Below are positions 1-8,625 of a stretch of 64,000 bases of DNA, one piece after another. Every line of letters begins with the position of its first letter. Position 1 is the stretch's first letter. Made by a program: the position numbers and the translations under genes. The notes under the pieces were generated by a model. The model worked only from the letters and a program-made list of their open reading frames with translations, was not told where the DNA came from and did not search any database. The stretch covers positions 18,349 through 82,348 of the forward strand of contig DWWL01000049.1 in the NCBI GenBank assembly GCA_019119775.1. Reading direction: 5' to 3'. The stretch comes from Candidatus Lachnoclostridium pullistercoris. Its GTDB lineage: Bacteria; Bacillota; Clostridia; Lachnospirales; Lachnospiraceae.

Positions 1-510
1 GCTGAGGTGGGTGTCGTGATCTACCTGTCTGCCAGGATAGAGAAGATGTCCGTGGGAACGGCGAGAGCCATGTTTTTCGTCTATGCGGCCTTAAACGGCG
101 TTGTATTTTCCTCGCTGTTTCTGATCTACCAGCTGACCAGCCTGGTGCTGGCATTCGGGGCGTGCAGCCTGTTTTTCGGCATTATGGCGGCGCTGGGCTA
201 CACCACCAACGCGGATTTCAGCCGGCTTAGGCCCTTTATGCTGGGCGGACTGATCTTTCTGGCGGCGTTCTGGATTCTGTCCATCTTCATCAACCTGAGC
301 CAGTTTGAGACGGCGGTGTGCGCACTTGGAATTTTCCTGTTCCTGGTGATCACAGCCTATGACACCAAAAAGATCCGCCTGTATCATCAGGTCTATTCCG
401 GACGGCCGGAGATTGCGGCGAAGGCATCGATCTTTGCGGCGCTGGAGCTGTATCTGGATTTTATCAATCTGTTTTTATATCTGATCCGGATAACGGGAAA
501 GAGAAAATAG
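1..510 (+). CDS. Bax inhibitor-1/YccA family membrane protein (5' end outside window)
   Basis: The reading frame is open from the first base, so the gene starts upstream of the window and about the last 169 residues are seen. The protein is a string of hydrophobic helices with short loops. Near the C-terminus it has the AYDTKKI segment and the LYLDFINLFLYL helix typical of the Bax-inhibitor-1 / YbhL-YccA family, whose members are six- or seven-helix inner-membrane proteins thought to act as ion (calcium) leak channels or modulators of membrane proteolysis. It ends in a short basic tail. It converges on a LysR gene, with a shared hairpin terminator between them. Family assignment is firm; the physiological role is not. 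Confidence 0.85.
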   Translation, partial: AEVGVVIYLSARIEKMSVGTARAMFFVYAALNGVVFSSLFLIYQLTSLVLAFGACSLFFGIMAALGYTTNADFSRLRPFMLGGLIFLAAFWILSIFINLSQFETAVCALGIFLFLVITAYDTKKIRLYHQVYSGRPEIAAKASIFAALELYLDFINLFLYLIRITGKRK

Positions 511-523
511 AGAGAACAAAAGG

Positions 524-549
524 AAGAGCCATGAGAGATCATGGCTCTT
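524..549. terminator. bidirectional hairpin between convergent genes
   Basis: A perfect 11-bp stem (524-534 with 539-549) closes a GAGA tetraloop. It overlaps the stop codon of the LysR gene. The minus-strand side is followed by a moderately T-rich stretch; the plus-strand side has almost none. Confidence 0.6.
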
Positions 550-1465
550 CTGTCAGATAGGGGTGATGTGCCCAGTAGTCTATGGAAAGCTGGATAAAGT
601 CGTTGGCGGCCCGCATCTGGTAGGCGCCTTTTTTATATACGGCGGCCAGTTCCCAGGACGGCCGGGAAGGCAGATAAAAATAAGCGATATCCGGGTCCGG
701 AGCCGCGTAGGTGGCAGGGATGATGGTGCAGCCGATGCGGCGCTTGGCGATGGAGCGCAGGGTGTAGTTGCTGGCGGACTCAAACAGAATGTCCGGGGCG
801 TATCCGGCCTCCTTAAAGAGCGGGTTGATCAGGCTGCGCATGGTGGAGCCTTTCCTCATCAGTACAAAACGGTCATTTTTAAAGTACTCCAGGCTGATGG
901 TGGTGAAAGGCTCTCCCGGAGCGGCTGCCTGGGCTGCCATGGGATGGTTCCCGGGGATGGCCAGCACCAGATCTTCGGAGAGGATGTGGACGTACTCGTA
1001 GACGGACCGGTCCCGCTCCGTGATGGTGATAAAACCGAGATCCAGATATCCCTTGGAGATGCGGGACAGCTGCTCGCTCACGCCGATCTCCAGCGGCTCA
1101 ATGGTGATCCGGGGATACCGGGAGTAAAATGCCGGGTATATGCTCATAAACATGGGAATGCCCCGCTCCGGAGTCAGGCCGATGCGGAGAGTTCCCGTTT
1201 TGTTGTCGGCCATGTCGTTGAGAATATTGTAGGCTTCATGCTTCAGCCGAAGGATCTTCCTGGCGTAGGAGACGTAGACGTGGCCGGCCTCTGTCAGCCG
1301 GAAATCATTTTTGGAGCGGTGGAACAGCTGGATTCCCAGCTCCGATTCCAGCTTTAAAAGCTGCTGGTTCAAGCCGGACTGAGTGATAAACAGGCGCTCC
1401 GCCGCCCGCGTGATGCTGTTTTCCTCGGCGATCATGACAATATACTCCAGCTGTTTCAGATCCAT
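539..1465 (-). CDS. LysR-family transcriptional regulator
   Basis: 308 residues. The N-terminal winged helix-turn-helix has the classic LysR pattern (MDLKQLEYIVMIAEENSIT, ITQSGLNQQLLKLE, LGIQLFHR), followed by a periplasmic-binding-like effector domain. The ATG at 1465 is chosen over an in-frame ATG 21 nt upstream because GGGGGAAGG lies 4 nt before it. The gene is divergent from an amino-acid ABC importer and an M20 hydrolase gene, the usual arrangement for a LysR protein that controls its neighbours. A 12-bp palindrome at 1561-1572 and a strong promoter at 1680-1708 lie in the shared intergenic region. The effector is unknown; an amino acid or acylated amino acid would fit the context (inference). 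Confidence 0.9.
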   Translation of the reverse strand: MDLKQLEYIVMIAEENSITRAAERLFITQSGLNQQLLKLESELGIQLFHRSKNDFRLTEAGHVYVSYARKILRLKHEAYNILNDMADNKTGTLRIGLTPERGIPMFMSIYPAFYSRYPRITIEPLEIGVSEQLSRISKGYLDLGFITITERDRSVYEYVHILSEDLVLAIPGNHPMAAQAAAPGEPFTTISLEYFKNDRFVLMRKGSTMRSLINPLFKEAGYAPDILFESASNYTLRSIAKRRIGCTIIPATYAAPDPDIAYFYLPSRPSWELAAVYKKGAYQMRAANDFIQLSIDYWAHHPYLTEEP

Positions 1466-1560
1466 AATTCCTTCCCCCTTATTCACTTCTTACTATTTTA
1501 AGGGAAGATGAGGAGAAAAACAAGGCGGTATTTTCCCGCGGCCGGAGATGCTTTTTACGG

Positions 1561-1572
1561 TGCATATATGCA
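1561..1572. promoter_or_regulatory. 12-bp perfect palindrome, candidate LysR operator
   Basis: TGCATATATGCA lies about 95 bp upstream of the LysR start codon and about 110 bp upstream of the -35 box of the divergent ABC operon. LysR proteins usually bind a T-N11-A palindrome between divergent promoters, so the location is suitable, but the core does not prove binding. Confidence 0.35.
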
Positions 1573-1679
1573 AATAAAATGTATAAATATTTCCTCCTGG
1601 AATAAAAAACAGGCCAAAACTATATAATATTTATAAAATATTGTAGGAAAAACGGAGAAAAATTGTTGATAAATCACTA

Positions 1680-1708
1680 TTTACAAATTCATAAATATAC
1701 AGTATAGT
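1680..1708 (+). promoter_or_regulatory. sigma-A promoter of the amino-acid ABC operon
   Basis: TTTACA (1680-1685), a 17-bp spacer, and TATAGT (1703-1708). The predicted start is near 1715, giving a leader of about 45 nt before the lipoprotein start codon at 1762. The region 1466-1679 otherwise holds only AT-rich sequence and the palindrome at 1561. Confidence 0.7.
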
Positions 1709-1761
1709 GTTTAAAAGACAAAAAACAGCGAAGAGATTTATGTATGAGGAGGATATGAATT

Positions 1762-2589
1762 ATGAAGAAAGCGATTGCATTGGCGGCTATCGGACTGGCA
1801 CTTGTTTCTGCAGCGGGATGCAGCGGCGGAAAAGAAGAGAATAAACTGGAAACGATCAAGGAGAAGGGCGTGCTGGTGATGGCTACCAGCCCGGATTTTG
1901 CCCCCATGGAGTTCCAGGACGTAAGCTCCGGCGAGACGAAGTATCTGGGATCTGAGATCGAACTTGGAAAATATATCGCAGAGCAGATGGGAGTGGAGCT
2001 GCAGCTGGAGGCCATGGATTTCTCCGCAGTTGAGGCGGCGATCAGCACCGGCAAGGTGGACATCGCGATCTCCGGTTTTGCGAAGACTCCGGACAGAGAG
2101 GAAAACATGGGCCTGTCCCACTACTACAAGGCAGAGAGCTCAGACGGAAAGGACCAGGGACTTCTGGTGCTGAAGGACAAAGCGGATCAGTTCAAGACGG
2201 CGGAGGATTTCAGCGGCAAGAAGGTAGCGGCTCAGAACGGAGCGCTGCAGCAGAACCTGGTGACGGAACAGCTTCCGGATGCTGAGATGGAAGTAATCAC
2301 CAGCATCAACGACGGCATCATGATGCTGACCACGGGAAAAGTGGATGCTGTGGCTGTAGCGGATTCTGTAGGCGAGGCTTATGTGGAGAACTATCCGGAG
2401 CTGGCAATGTCCGATTTCTATTTTGAGTATGAGTCCCAGGGCAACGTGGTTGCAGTGACCAAGGGACAGGATGAGCTGCTGGCAGAGGTCAACCGCATTA
2501 TCGACGAGGTGAACGAGAAGGGCCTTTACAAGCAGTGGTGGGATGAAGCAGTAGAGCAGGCAAACGCTCTCGGCCTGACCCAGCAGTAA
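1762..2589 (+). CDS. amino-acid ABC transporter, substrate-binding lipoprotein
   Basis: 275 residues. A signal peptide ends in the lipobox LVSAAGC with Cys20 as the lipid anchor, so the mature protein sits on the outer face of the membrane. The rest is a family 3 solute-binding protein: [18 protein letters not shown] near the start, [20 protein letters not shown] in lobe one, and a C-terminal [14 protein letters not shown] helix. Such proteins capture polar amino acids and deliver them to the permease. It is the first gene of a three-gene operon (binding protein, permease, ATPase) with an M20 hydrolase gene behind. Ligand identity cannot be read from sequence; the hydrolase suggests an amino acid or a conjugate of one. 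Confidence 0.93.
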   Translation: MKKAIALAAIGLALVSAAGCSGGKEENKLETIKEKGVLVMATSPDFAPMEFQDVSSGETKYLGSEIELGKYIAEQMGVELQLEAMDFSAVEAAISTGKVDIAISGFAKTPDREENMGLSHYYKAESSDGKDQGLLVLKDKADQFKTAEDFSGKKVAAQNGALQQNLVTEQLPDAEMEVITSINDGIMMLTTGKVDAVAVADSVGEAYVENYPELAMSDFYFEYESQGNVVAVTKGQDELLAEVNRIIDEVNEKGLYKQWWDEAVEQANALGLTQQ

Positions 2590-2607
2590 TAAAAGGAGGA
2601 TATTTCT

Positions 2608-3288
2608 GTGATTGACAACATTATAAAAGTATGGAACGGGTACTGGAACCTGTTCCTCACAGGCTTGGGATACACCCTGCTCCTCAGCTTTATCACCGTG
2701 CTGGCGGGCTGTATCATCGGATTCTTCCTGGCGCTCATGAGGATGAGCAAGTGGAAGATCGGCAACGTGAAGCCGCTGTCCGCGGTTGTGGGAGTTTTCG
2801 TGGAGATCGTCCGCGGCACCCCCCTTCTGCTCCAGCTGTACTTCTTCTACTTCCTGCTCCCGGATCTTCTCTACTTCTGGGAGCCCAGCAAATTTACATG
2901 TATCACCATCGCTCTCTGCTTAAACTCTGCAGCTTATGTGTCGGAGATCATCCGTGCCGGCATTCAGGCAGTGGATAGGGGACAGACGGAGGCAGCCCGC
3001 AGCCTTGGCTTAAACAGCCATCAGGCTATGGTGCATGTGGTGATGCCCCAGGCGGTGAAGAATATTCTTCCGGCTCTGTGCAACGAGTTTGTTACCATGA
3101 TCAAGGAGACGTCCCTGGCGTCCACATTCTTTGTGGGCGAGCTGATGACTCAGTACAAGTCCATTTCCGGCGCTCTGTACCTGACCATTGAGCCCCTGAT
3201 CATCGTCGGCGTCATCTACTTCGTGGTGACGTTCAGCCTGTCAAAATGTGTGCTGGCAATGGAAAGGAGGATGAGAGCAGGTGACTGA
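2608..3288 (+). CDS. amino-acid ABC transporter permease (HisM/GlnP type)
   Basis: 226 residues, starting with GTG 8 nt after AAAGGAGGA. It contains the domain typical of polar amino-acid uptake permeases: an N-terminal helix pair, [17 protein letters not shown], the EAA-loop segment [20 protein letters not shown] that contacts the ATPase, and C-terminal helices. Length matches HisM/GlnP subunits, which pair as homo- or heterodimers; only one permease gene is present, so a homodimer is likely. It is 18 nt downstream of the binding protein and overlaps the ATPase gene by 8 nt, implying translational coupling. Confidence 0.93.
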   Translation: MIDNIIKVWNGYWNLFLTGLGYTLLLSFITVLAGCIIGFFLALMRMSKWKIGNVKPLSAVVGVFVEIVRGTPLLLQLYFFYFLLPDLLYFWEPSKFTCITIALCLNSAAYVSEIIRAGIQAVDRGQTEAARSLGLNSHQAMVHVVMPQAVKNILPALCNEFVTMIKETSLASTFFVGELMTQYKSISGALYLTIEPLIIVGVIYFVVTFSLSKCVLAMERRMRAGD

Positions 3289-4024
3289 CAATAAAGAACT
3301 GTTAAAGGTAGAAAATTTACATAAAAAATTCGGCGATCTCCATGTGCTGAAGGGGGTGAGCGAGACAGTCTCCCAGGGGGAGGTTGTCTCCATCATCGGA
3401 CCGTCCGGCGGCGGAAAGAGTACATTTCTCCGCTGCCTGAACCTTCTGGAGATCCCGGATGAGGGCAAGATCTATTTTGAGGGAGTGGACATCACGGACA
3501 AGAGCGTGAACATCAACATCCATCGTCAGAAGATGGGAATGGTGTTCCAGCACTTCAACGTGTTCCCCAACATGACGGTGGGCAAGAACATTACCATGGC
3601 CCCCGTTCTTTTAGGAAAGAAGTCTCAGAAAGAGGCGGACGAGATGGCCAAGGAGCTGTTAAGCCGCGTGGGGCTTCTGGATAAGATCAATGAGTATCCG
3701 AAGCGTCTTTCCGGCGGACAGAAACAGCGTCTGGCCATCGTGCGCGCCCTGGCTATGGAGCCGGACGTGATGCTGTTTGACGAGCCCACCTCCGCTCTGG
3801 ACCCGGAGATGGTAGGCGAGGTGCTGGCGGTAATCAAGGAGCTGGTAAAGACGGGAATGACCACGGTGATCGTGACTCACGAGATGGGCTTTGCCAGAGA
3901 GGTTTCTGACCGGGTGTTCTTCATGGACGGCGGCATCATCGCGGAGAAGGGAACGCCGGAAGAGATCTTTGGAAATCCCCAGAATCCCAGAACGAAGGAA
4001 TTCCTGGGAAAAGTGCTGTATTAA
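3281..4024 (+). CDS. amino-acid ABC transporter ATP-binding protein (GlnQ type)
   Basis: 247 residues, GTG start inside the end of the permease gene, preceded by AAAGGAGG at 10 nt. Walker A is GPSGGGKST, the signature is [16 protein letters not shown], and Walker B is [14 protein letters not shown], followed by the switch His in [10 protein letters not shown]. All elements of an active polar amino-acid importer ATPase are present. It energises the permease encoded just upstream. A long GC-rich hairpin follows the gene at 4070-4113 before the M20 gene. Confidence 0.95.
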   Translation: MTDNKELLKVENLHKKFGDLHVLKGVSETVSQGEVVSIIGPSGGGKSTFLRCLNLLEIPDEGKIYFEGVDITDKSVNINIHRQKMGMVFQHFNVFPNMTVGKNITMAPVLLGKKSQKEADEMAKELLSRVGLLDKINEYPKRLSGGQKQRLAIVRALAMEPDVMLFDEPTSALDPEMVGEVLAVIKELVKTGMTTVIVTHEMGFAREVSDRVFFMDGGIIAEKGTPEEIFGNPQNPRTKEFLGKVLY

Positions 4025-4069
4025 TAATAAGGATGAGCGCTCATTTGTCAGCGCGTGACGAGAAGAAAG

Positions 4070-4113
4070 CTGCCGCCGGCCGCTGCCACAGAAGAAGCGG
4101 CGCCCGGCGGCAG
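4070..4113 (+). terminator. GC-rich hairpin between the ABC operon and M20 gene
   Basis: CTGCCGCCGG (4070-4079) pairs perfectly with CCGGCGGCAG (4104-4113), and an inner GCCGCT/AGCGGC extends the stem. No run of Ts follows, so it is more likely a transcript-stabilising or partially terminating hairpin than a full terminator. It lies 29 nt before the M20 start codon. Confidence 0.45.
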
Positions 4114-4142
4114 ATACTTTATAACAGGAAGGAGGAGCATTG

Positions 4143-5588
4143 ATGGATAAGAAAGAGTTTTTGGACTACATTGATGAAAAAAAAGACGTGATCACAGATG
4201 TCTCAGATAAGATTTGGGAGTACGCGGAGCTGTCCCTGATGGAGTTTAAGTCCGCGAAGCTGTACTGTGAGGTGCTGGAGAAGGAAGGATTTCAGGTGGA
4301 GACTCCTGTGGCCGGGATTGAGACGGCCTTTAAGGCGTCCTACGGCTCCGGCAGACCGGTGATCGGAATCCTGGGAGAATATGACGCCCTCAGCGGACTT
4401 TCCCAGAAAGCCGGCGCCACCGAGAGAGAGGAACTGGTTCCCAACGGCTGCGGCCACGGCTGCGGCCACAATATGCTGGGCGCCGGCGCCATGGCAGCGG
4501 CTTTTGCGGTGAAGAAATATCTGGAGAAGAAGGGAGACGGCCACGGAACCGTTATCTTCTACGGCTGCCCTGGAGAGGAAGGCGGCGCCTCCAAGGCATT
4601 TATGGCCAGAGACGGCGTGTGGAAGGAGCTGGACGCGGCGATCACCTGGCATCCTTCAGATGTAAACCAGGTGACCAGCGGCACCTGCAACTCCTGTATC
4701 CAGACGGAATACATTTTTAAGGGAGTGGCCTCCCACGCGGCAGGCGCTCCGGAGTTCGGCCGTTCCGCTCTGGACGCGGTGGAAGTTATGAACATGGGCG
4801 TGCAGTTCTTGAGAGAGCACATGCCGGATTCTGCCAGAATCCACTACGCCATCACCGACGCCGGCGGAAATTCTCCGAACGTGGTGCAGCCCCACGCCAG
4901 AGTGCTCTATATGGTGCGCTCTATGCTGGCAAAGGACGCTCTGGCACTGCAGGCCAGAGTGGACAAGATCGCTCAGGCGGCGGCCATGATGACAGAGACG
5001 GAAGTGAAGAAGCAGTTTATTGACGGCTGTTCCAATACGGTGCCCAACAAGGTGCTGGAGCAGCTTCTGTGGGATAATTTCAACGAGGTGGGCGTGCCGT
5101 CCTATACGCCTGAGGAATTTGACTACGCGAAGAAGATCATGGATTCCTATGAGATGAAGAGCGACAGCCTGCCTGGGGCAGCCTGCGACGAGGATGCGGA
5201 CATCGCGGCGTTTGTGGATGAGAAGACGGAGCACGGCACCCGCCCCTTAAACGACTTCCTGATTCCCTACCACTACAGCGAGAAGCAGAGAGCCGGCTCC
5301 ACAGACGTGGGCGATGTCAGCTGGCTGACGCCCACCGCGCAGATCAACGTTGCCTCCTTCGTGTCGAAGGCGCCGGGCCACAGCTGGCAGAACGTCTCCT
5401 GCGGCCATACTTCCATCGGCCACAAGAGCGTGATCACCGCCGGAAAAGTTCTGGCTGCCACGGCCATGGATCTGTTTGAGAAGCCGGAGATCCTGAAGGC
5501 GGCGAAGGCGGAATTTGAGAAAAAGGCAGCGGGCGGATATTACTGCCCCGTTCCGGAAGACGCCGTTCCGGTGGTGCCTGGACAGTAG
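4143..5588 (+). CDS. M20 family hydrolase similar to AbgB (aminobenzoyl-glutamate hydrolase subunit)
   Basis: 481 residues, the same size as E. coli AbgB. The metal-binding block is NGCGHGCGHNMLGAG, followed by the carboxylate pair in CPGEEGG, and the C-terminal half contains STDVGDVSW and the late ligand region around APGHSWQ, all typical of the AbgA/AbgB branch of M20 metallohydrolases. These are cytosolic and cleave amide bonds of acylated or aroylated amino acids and dipeptides. The ATG at 4143 is preferred to an in-frame TTG one codon earlier, because GGAGG then has normal spacing. Located behind an amino-acid importer, it probably processes the imported conjugate (inference). It differs clearly from the four M20 genes at 32-40 kb. 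Confidence 0.88.
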   Translation: MDKKEFLDYIDEKKDVITDVSDKIWEYAELSLMEFKSAKLYCEVLEKEGFQVETPVAGIETAFKASYGSGRPVIGILGEYDALSGLSQKAGATEREELVPNGCGHGCGHNMLGAGAMAAAFAVKKYLEKKGDGHGTVIFYGCPGEEGGASKAFMARDGVWKELDAAITWHPSDVNQVTSGTCNSCIQTEYIFKGVASHAAGAPEFGRSALDAVEVMNMGVQFLREHMPDSARIHYAITDAGGNSPNVVQPHARVLYMVRSMLAKDALALQARVDKIAQAAAMMTETEVKKQFIDGCSNTVPNKVLEQLLWDNFNEVGVPSYTPEEFDYAKKIMDSYEMKSDSLPGAACDEDADIAAFVDEKTEHGTRPLNDFLIPYHYSEKQRAGSTDVGDVSWLTPTAQINVASFVSKAPGHSWQNVSCGHTSIGHKSVITAGKVLAATAMDLFEKPEILKAAKAEFEKKAAGGYYCPVPEDAVPVVPGQ

Positions 5589-5597
5589 AAAAATGCG

Positions 5598-5635
5598 GAG
5601 CAGACTGCCGTAAAGGCGGTCTGCTCGTTTTGATT
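5598..5635 (+). terminator. intrinsic terminator after the M20 hydrolase gene
   Basis: GAGCAGACTGCC (5598-5609) pairs with GGCGGTCTGCTC (5615-5626), with one T.G wobble, followed by GTTTTGATT. A short sequence resembling the start of the dispersed repeat described below follows (5635-5650). Confidence 0.8.
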
Positions 5636-5656
5636 AGCGGGAAATTTCCCACATAA

Positions 5657-5674
5657 TCGTTAAAAAAATAACAC
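5657..5674. promoter_or_regulatory. upstream Rex-like operator of adhE
   Basis: TCGTTAAAAAAATAACAC matches the clostridial Rex consensus TTGTTAA-N4-TTAACAA at most positions. It lies 231 bp upstream of the promoter -35 box. Between it and the promoter are a 16-bp palindrome (5707-5722) and a possible second promoter, TTGCAG-N17-TAAAAT at 5765-5793. Rex senses the NADH/NAD ratio and commonly represses adhE. Confidence 0.55.
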
Positions 5675-5887
5675 TATCAATGGGAGTTCGGGGAGATTTT
5701 TCAGCTGGAAAACCGGTTTTCCGCGCTTCATTCCGGCGGCCGGCCTTAAATTTTTTAAGATTGGTTGCAGAGGTTTCCCGTTCCGTTTAAAATAGATATA
5801 ACTGCAGAACTGCCTTCAGAGAGGAGAAAAAGGTAAAAATAACCAAAAAATCCGCTGGTTCCTGTGAAATATCCACAAACCCCACAA

Positions 5888-5916
5888 TTGACATTTTTTT
5901 AACGGTAATATATAAT
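5888..5916 (+). promoter_or_regulatory. near-perfect sigma-A promoter of adhE
   Basis: TTGACA (5888-5893), a 17-bp spacer, and TATAAT (5911-5916): a full consensus match. The predicted start, near 5923, falls inside the Rex-like operator at 5922-5939. The leader is about 60 nt. Confidence 0.85.
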
Positions 5917-5921
5917 TAAAA

Positions 5922-5939
5922 TCGTTAAATAAATAACGA
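5922..5939. promoter_or_regulatory. Rex-like operator over the adhE transcription start
   Basis: TCGTTAAATAAATAACGA is an 18-bp inverted repeat (TCGTTA/TAACGA arms) with the length and core of Rex sites. It starts 5 bp after the -10 box, so bound repressor would block initiation. No rex gene is in the window. Confidence 0.7.
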
Positions 5940-5984
5940 AGAAACAAATAACCATCATAAAAACAATCAGTAGGAGGATGAATC

Positions 5985-8597
5985 ATGGCAAAGGAAAAGA
6001 CCGTACAGGTACCAGAAATCATCGACAATGTGGATGCTCTGGTTGCGAAGATGAAGGCGATGAGAGAAGCCCAGAAAGTATTCGCAACTTATACCCAGGA
6101 GCAGGTAGACAAGATCTTTTATGAGGCAGCAAAGGCAGCGAACCAGCAGAGAATCCCGTTGGCAAAGATGGCGGTCGAGGAGACCGGCATGGGCGTTGTG
6201 GAAGACAAGATCATCAAGAACCACTATGCAGCAGAGTACATTTACAACGCTTACAAGAATGTGAAGACCTGCGGAGTGATCGAGGAGGACAAGGCGTTCG
6301 GAATCAAGAAGATCGCTGAGCCTCTGGGACTGATCGCTGCGGTTATTCCCACCACGAACCCGACTTCTACTGCGATCTTTAAATGTCTGATCGCGTTAAA
6401 GACCAGAAACGCCATCATCATCTCCCCCCATCCCCGTGCAAAGAAGTGCACCATCGCGGCGGCGAAGGTTGTGCTGGACGCGGCTGTGAAGGCAGGAGCT
6501 CCCGAGGGCATCATCGGATGGATCGACGTTCCCAGCCTGGATCTGACCAACGAGGTTATGAGAAGCTCTGACACGATCCTGGCAACCGGCGGCCCCGGCA
6601 TGGTAAGAAGTGCTTACTCTTCCGGAAAACCGGCTCTGGGCGTAGGCGCCGGCAACACCCCGGTGATCATCGATGACACGGCAGATGTGAGACTGGCTGT
6701 AAACTCCATCATCCACTCCAAGACTTTCGACAACGGCATGATCTGTGCTTCCGAGCAGTCTGTGACCGTTCTGGAGCCGGTGTACGACGCGGTGAAGAAA
6801 GAGTTCCAGGCCAGAGGCTGCTACTTCTTAAAGCCGGATGAGCTGGACAAAGTGAGAAAGACTATTATCATCAACGGCGCTGTAAACGCCAAGATCGTAG
6901 GCCAGCCGGCAGCAAAGATCGCCGCTATGGCAGGCGTGACCGTTCCGGAGACCACAAAGATCCTGATCGGCGAGGTAGAGTCTGTAGACATTTCCGAGGA
7001 GTTCGCTCATGAGAAGCTGAGCCCGGTTCTGGCAATGTACAAGGCAAAGACCTTCGACGAGGCTCTTGAGAAAGCTGAGAGACTGGTAGCTGACGGCGGT
7101 TACGGACATACGTCTTCCTTATATATCAACGTAAACGAGAAAGAGAAAATGGCTAAGCATGCGGCTGCCATGAAGACCTGCCGTATTCTGATCAATACTC
7201 CTTCTTCCCAGGGCGGTATCGGAGATCTGTACAACTTCAAGCTCACTCCGTCTCTTACCCTTGGATGCGGTTCCTGGGGCGGCAACTCCGTTTCCGAGAA
7301 CGTGGGCATCAAGCATTTGCTGAACATCAAGACAGTTGCGGAGAGGAGAGAGAATATGCTGTGGTTCAGAACACCTCAGAAGGTATACTTCAAGAAAGGC
7401 TGCATGCCGGTAGCGCTCAACGAGCTGAGAGACGTGCTGGGCAAGAAGAGAGCATTCCTGGTAACAGACAGCTTCTTATATATGAATGGATATACCAAGC
7501 CGATCACTGACAAGTTAGACGAGCTGGGAATCGTTTACACCACCTTCTCCGATGTTCAGCCTGACCCGACCCTGGCAAACGCACAGGCCGGCGCAAAGGC
7601 TATGGACGCTTTCAAGCCGGATGTGATCATCGCTTTAGGCGGCGGTTCCGCTATGGACGCGGCAAAGATCATGTGGGTAATGTATGAGCATCCGGAAGTG
7701 GATTTCCAGGATATGGCAATGCGCTTCATGGATATCCGGAAGCGTGTATACACCTTCCCGAAGATGGGTGAGAAGGCTTACTTCGTAGCAATCCCCACCT
7801 CCTCCGGTACCGGTTCTGAGGTAACTCCTTTCGCCGTTATCACCGATCAGGAAAGCGGAGTGAAGTACCCGCTGGCTGACTACGAGCTTCTTCCCAACAT
7901 GGCAATCGTGGACACCGACAACATGATGAGCCAGCCCAAGGGCCTGACCAGCGCATCCGGTGTGGACGTTCTGACCCACGCTCTGGAGGCATATGCGTCC
8001 ATTATGGCAACGGATTACACCGACGGCCTTGCGTTAAAGGCAATGAAGAACGTGTTTGACTACCTGCCCACCGCTTACAATGACGGCAGCAATGTGGAAG
8101 CCCGCCAGAAGATGGCAGACGCATCCTGTATGGCTGGTATGGCATTTGCCAACGCTTTCCTGGGACTGTGCCACTCCATGGCTCACAAGCTGGGCGCTTA
8201 CCATCACCTGCCCCACGGCGTTGCCAACGCCCTGTTAATCTCCATGATCGTGGAGTACAACTCCGCGGATGTTCCCACCAAGATGGGTACCTTCCCGCAG
8301 TATGAGTATCCCCATGCAAAGGCAAGATACGCAGAGTGCGCACGTTTCTGCGGCATTCAGGCCAAGGATGACGACGAGGCTGTGAAGAAGCTGATCGAGA
8401 AGATCGAGGACTTAAAGAAGGCAGTCGGCATTAAAGCCACCATTAAGGATTACGGTGTGGATGAGAAGTATTTCCTGGATACCCTGGATGAGATGGTTGA
8501 GAACGCATTTGACGATCAGTGTACCGGCGCCAACCCCAGATATCCGTTGATGAGTGAGATCAAGGAGATGTACCTGAGAGCTTACTACGGCAAATAA
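5985..8597 (+). CDS. adhE: bifunctional acetaldehyde-CoA / alcohol dehydrogenase
   Basis: 870 residues, the normal AdhE size. Residues 1 to about 440 form an acylating aldehyde dehydrogenase, with the catalytic Cys in the DNGMICASEQSV segment and NAD-binding IPTTNPTSTAIFK. Residues from about 455 form an iron-dependent alcohol dehydrogenase with GGGSAMDAAK, SSGTGSEVTPFAVI and metal-binding histidines in HSMAHKLGAYHHLPHG. The enzyme converts acetyl-CoA to ethanol through acetaldehyde and regenerates two NAD, the main redox valve of fermenting clostridia; AdhE forms cytosolic spirosomes. A consensus promoter and two Rex-like sites precede it, and a phosphotransferase gene follows 28 nt later. 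No missing catalytic residue was noticed. Confidence 0.98.
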   Translation: MAKEKTVQVPEIIDNVDALVAKMKAMREAQKVFATYTQEQVDKIFYEAAKAANQQRIPLAKMAVEETGMGVVEDKIIKNHYAAEYIYNAYKNVKTCGVIEEDKAFGIKKIAEPLGLIAAVIPTTNPTSTAIFKCLIALKTRNAIIISPHPRAKKCTIAAAKVVLDAAVKAGAPEGIIGWIDVPSLDLTNEVMRSSDTILATGGPGMVRSAYSSGKPALGVGAGNTPVIIDDTADVRLAVNSIIHSKTFDNGMICASEQSVTVLEPVYDAVKKEFQARGCYFLKPDELDKVRKTIIINGAVNAKIVGQPAAKIAAMAGVTVPETTKILIGEVESVDISEEFAHEKLSPVLAMYKAKTFDEALEKAERLVADGGYGHTSSLYINVNEKEKMAKHAAAMKTCRILINTPSSQGGIGDLYNFKLTPSLTLGCGSWGGNSVSENVGIKHLLNIKTVAERRENMLWFRTPQKVYFKKGCMPVALNELRDVLGKKRAFLVTDSFLYMNGYTKPITDKLDELGIVYTTFSDVQPDPTLANAQAGAKAMDAFKPDVIIALGGGSAMDAAKIMWVMYEHPEVDFQDMAMRFMDIRKRVYTFPKMGEKAYFVAIPTSSGTGSEVTPFAVITDQESGVKYPLADYELLPNMAIVDTDNMMSQPKGLTSASGVDVLTHALEAYASIMATDYTDGLALKAMKNVFDYLPTAYNDGSNVEARQKMADASCMAGMAFANAFLGLCHSMAHKLGAYHHLPHGVANALLISMIVEYNSADVPTKMGTFPQYEYPHAKARYAECARFCGIQAKDDDEAVKKLIEKIEDLKKAVGIKATIKDYGVDEKYFLDTLDEMVENAFDDQCTGANPRYPLMSEIKEMYLRAYYGK

Positions 8598-8625
8598 ATA
8601 AGGGAGAAGGAAAGGAGAACGCAAT

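Noticed and set aside
4070..4113. REP-type mobile palindrome
   Set aside because: Only one copy was noticed in the window; a simple transcript hairpin is enough.
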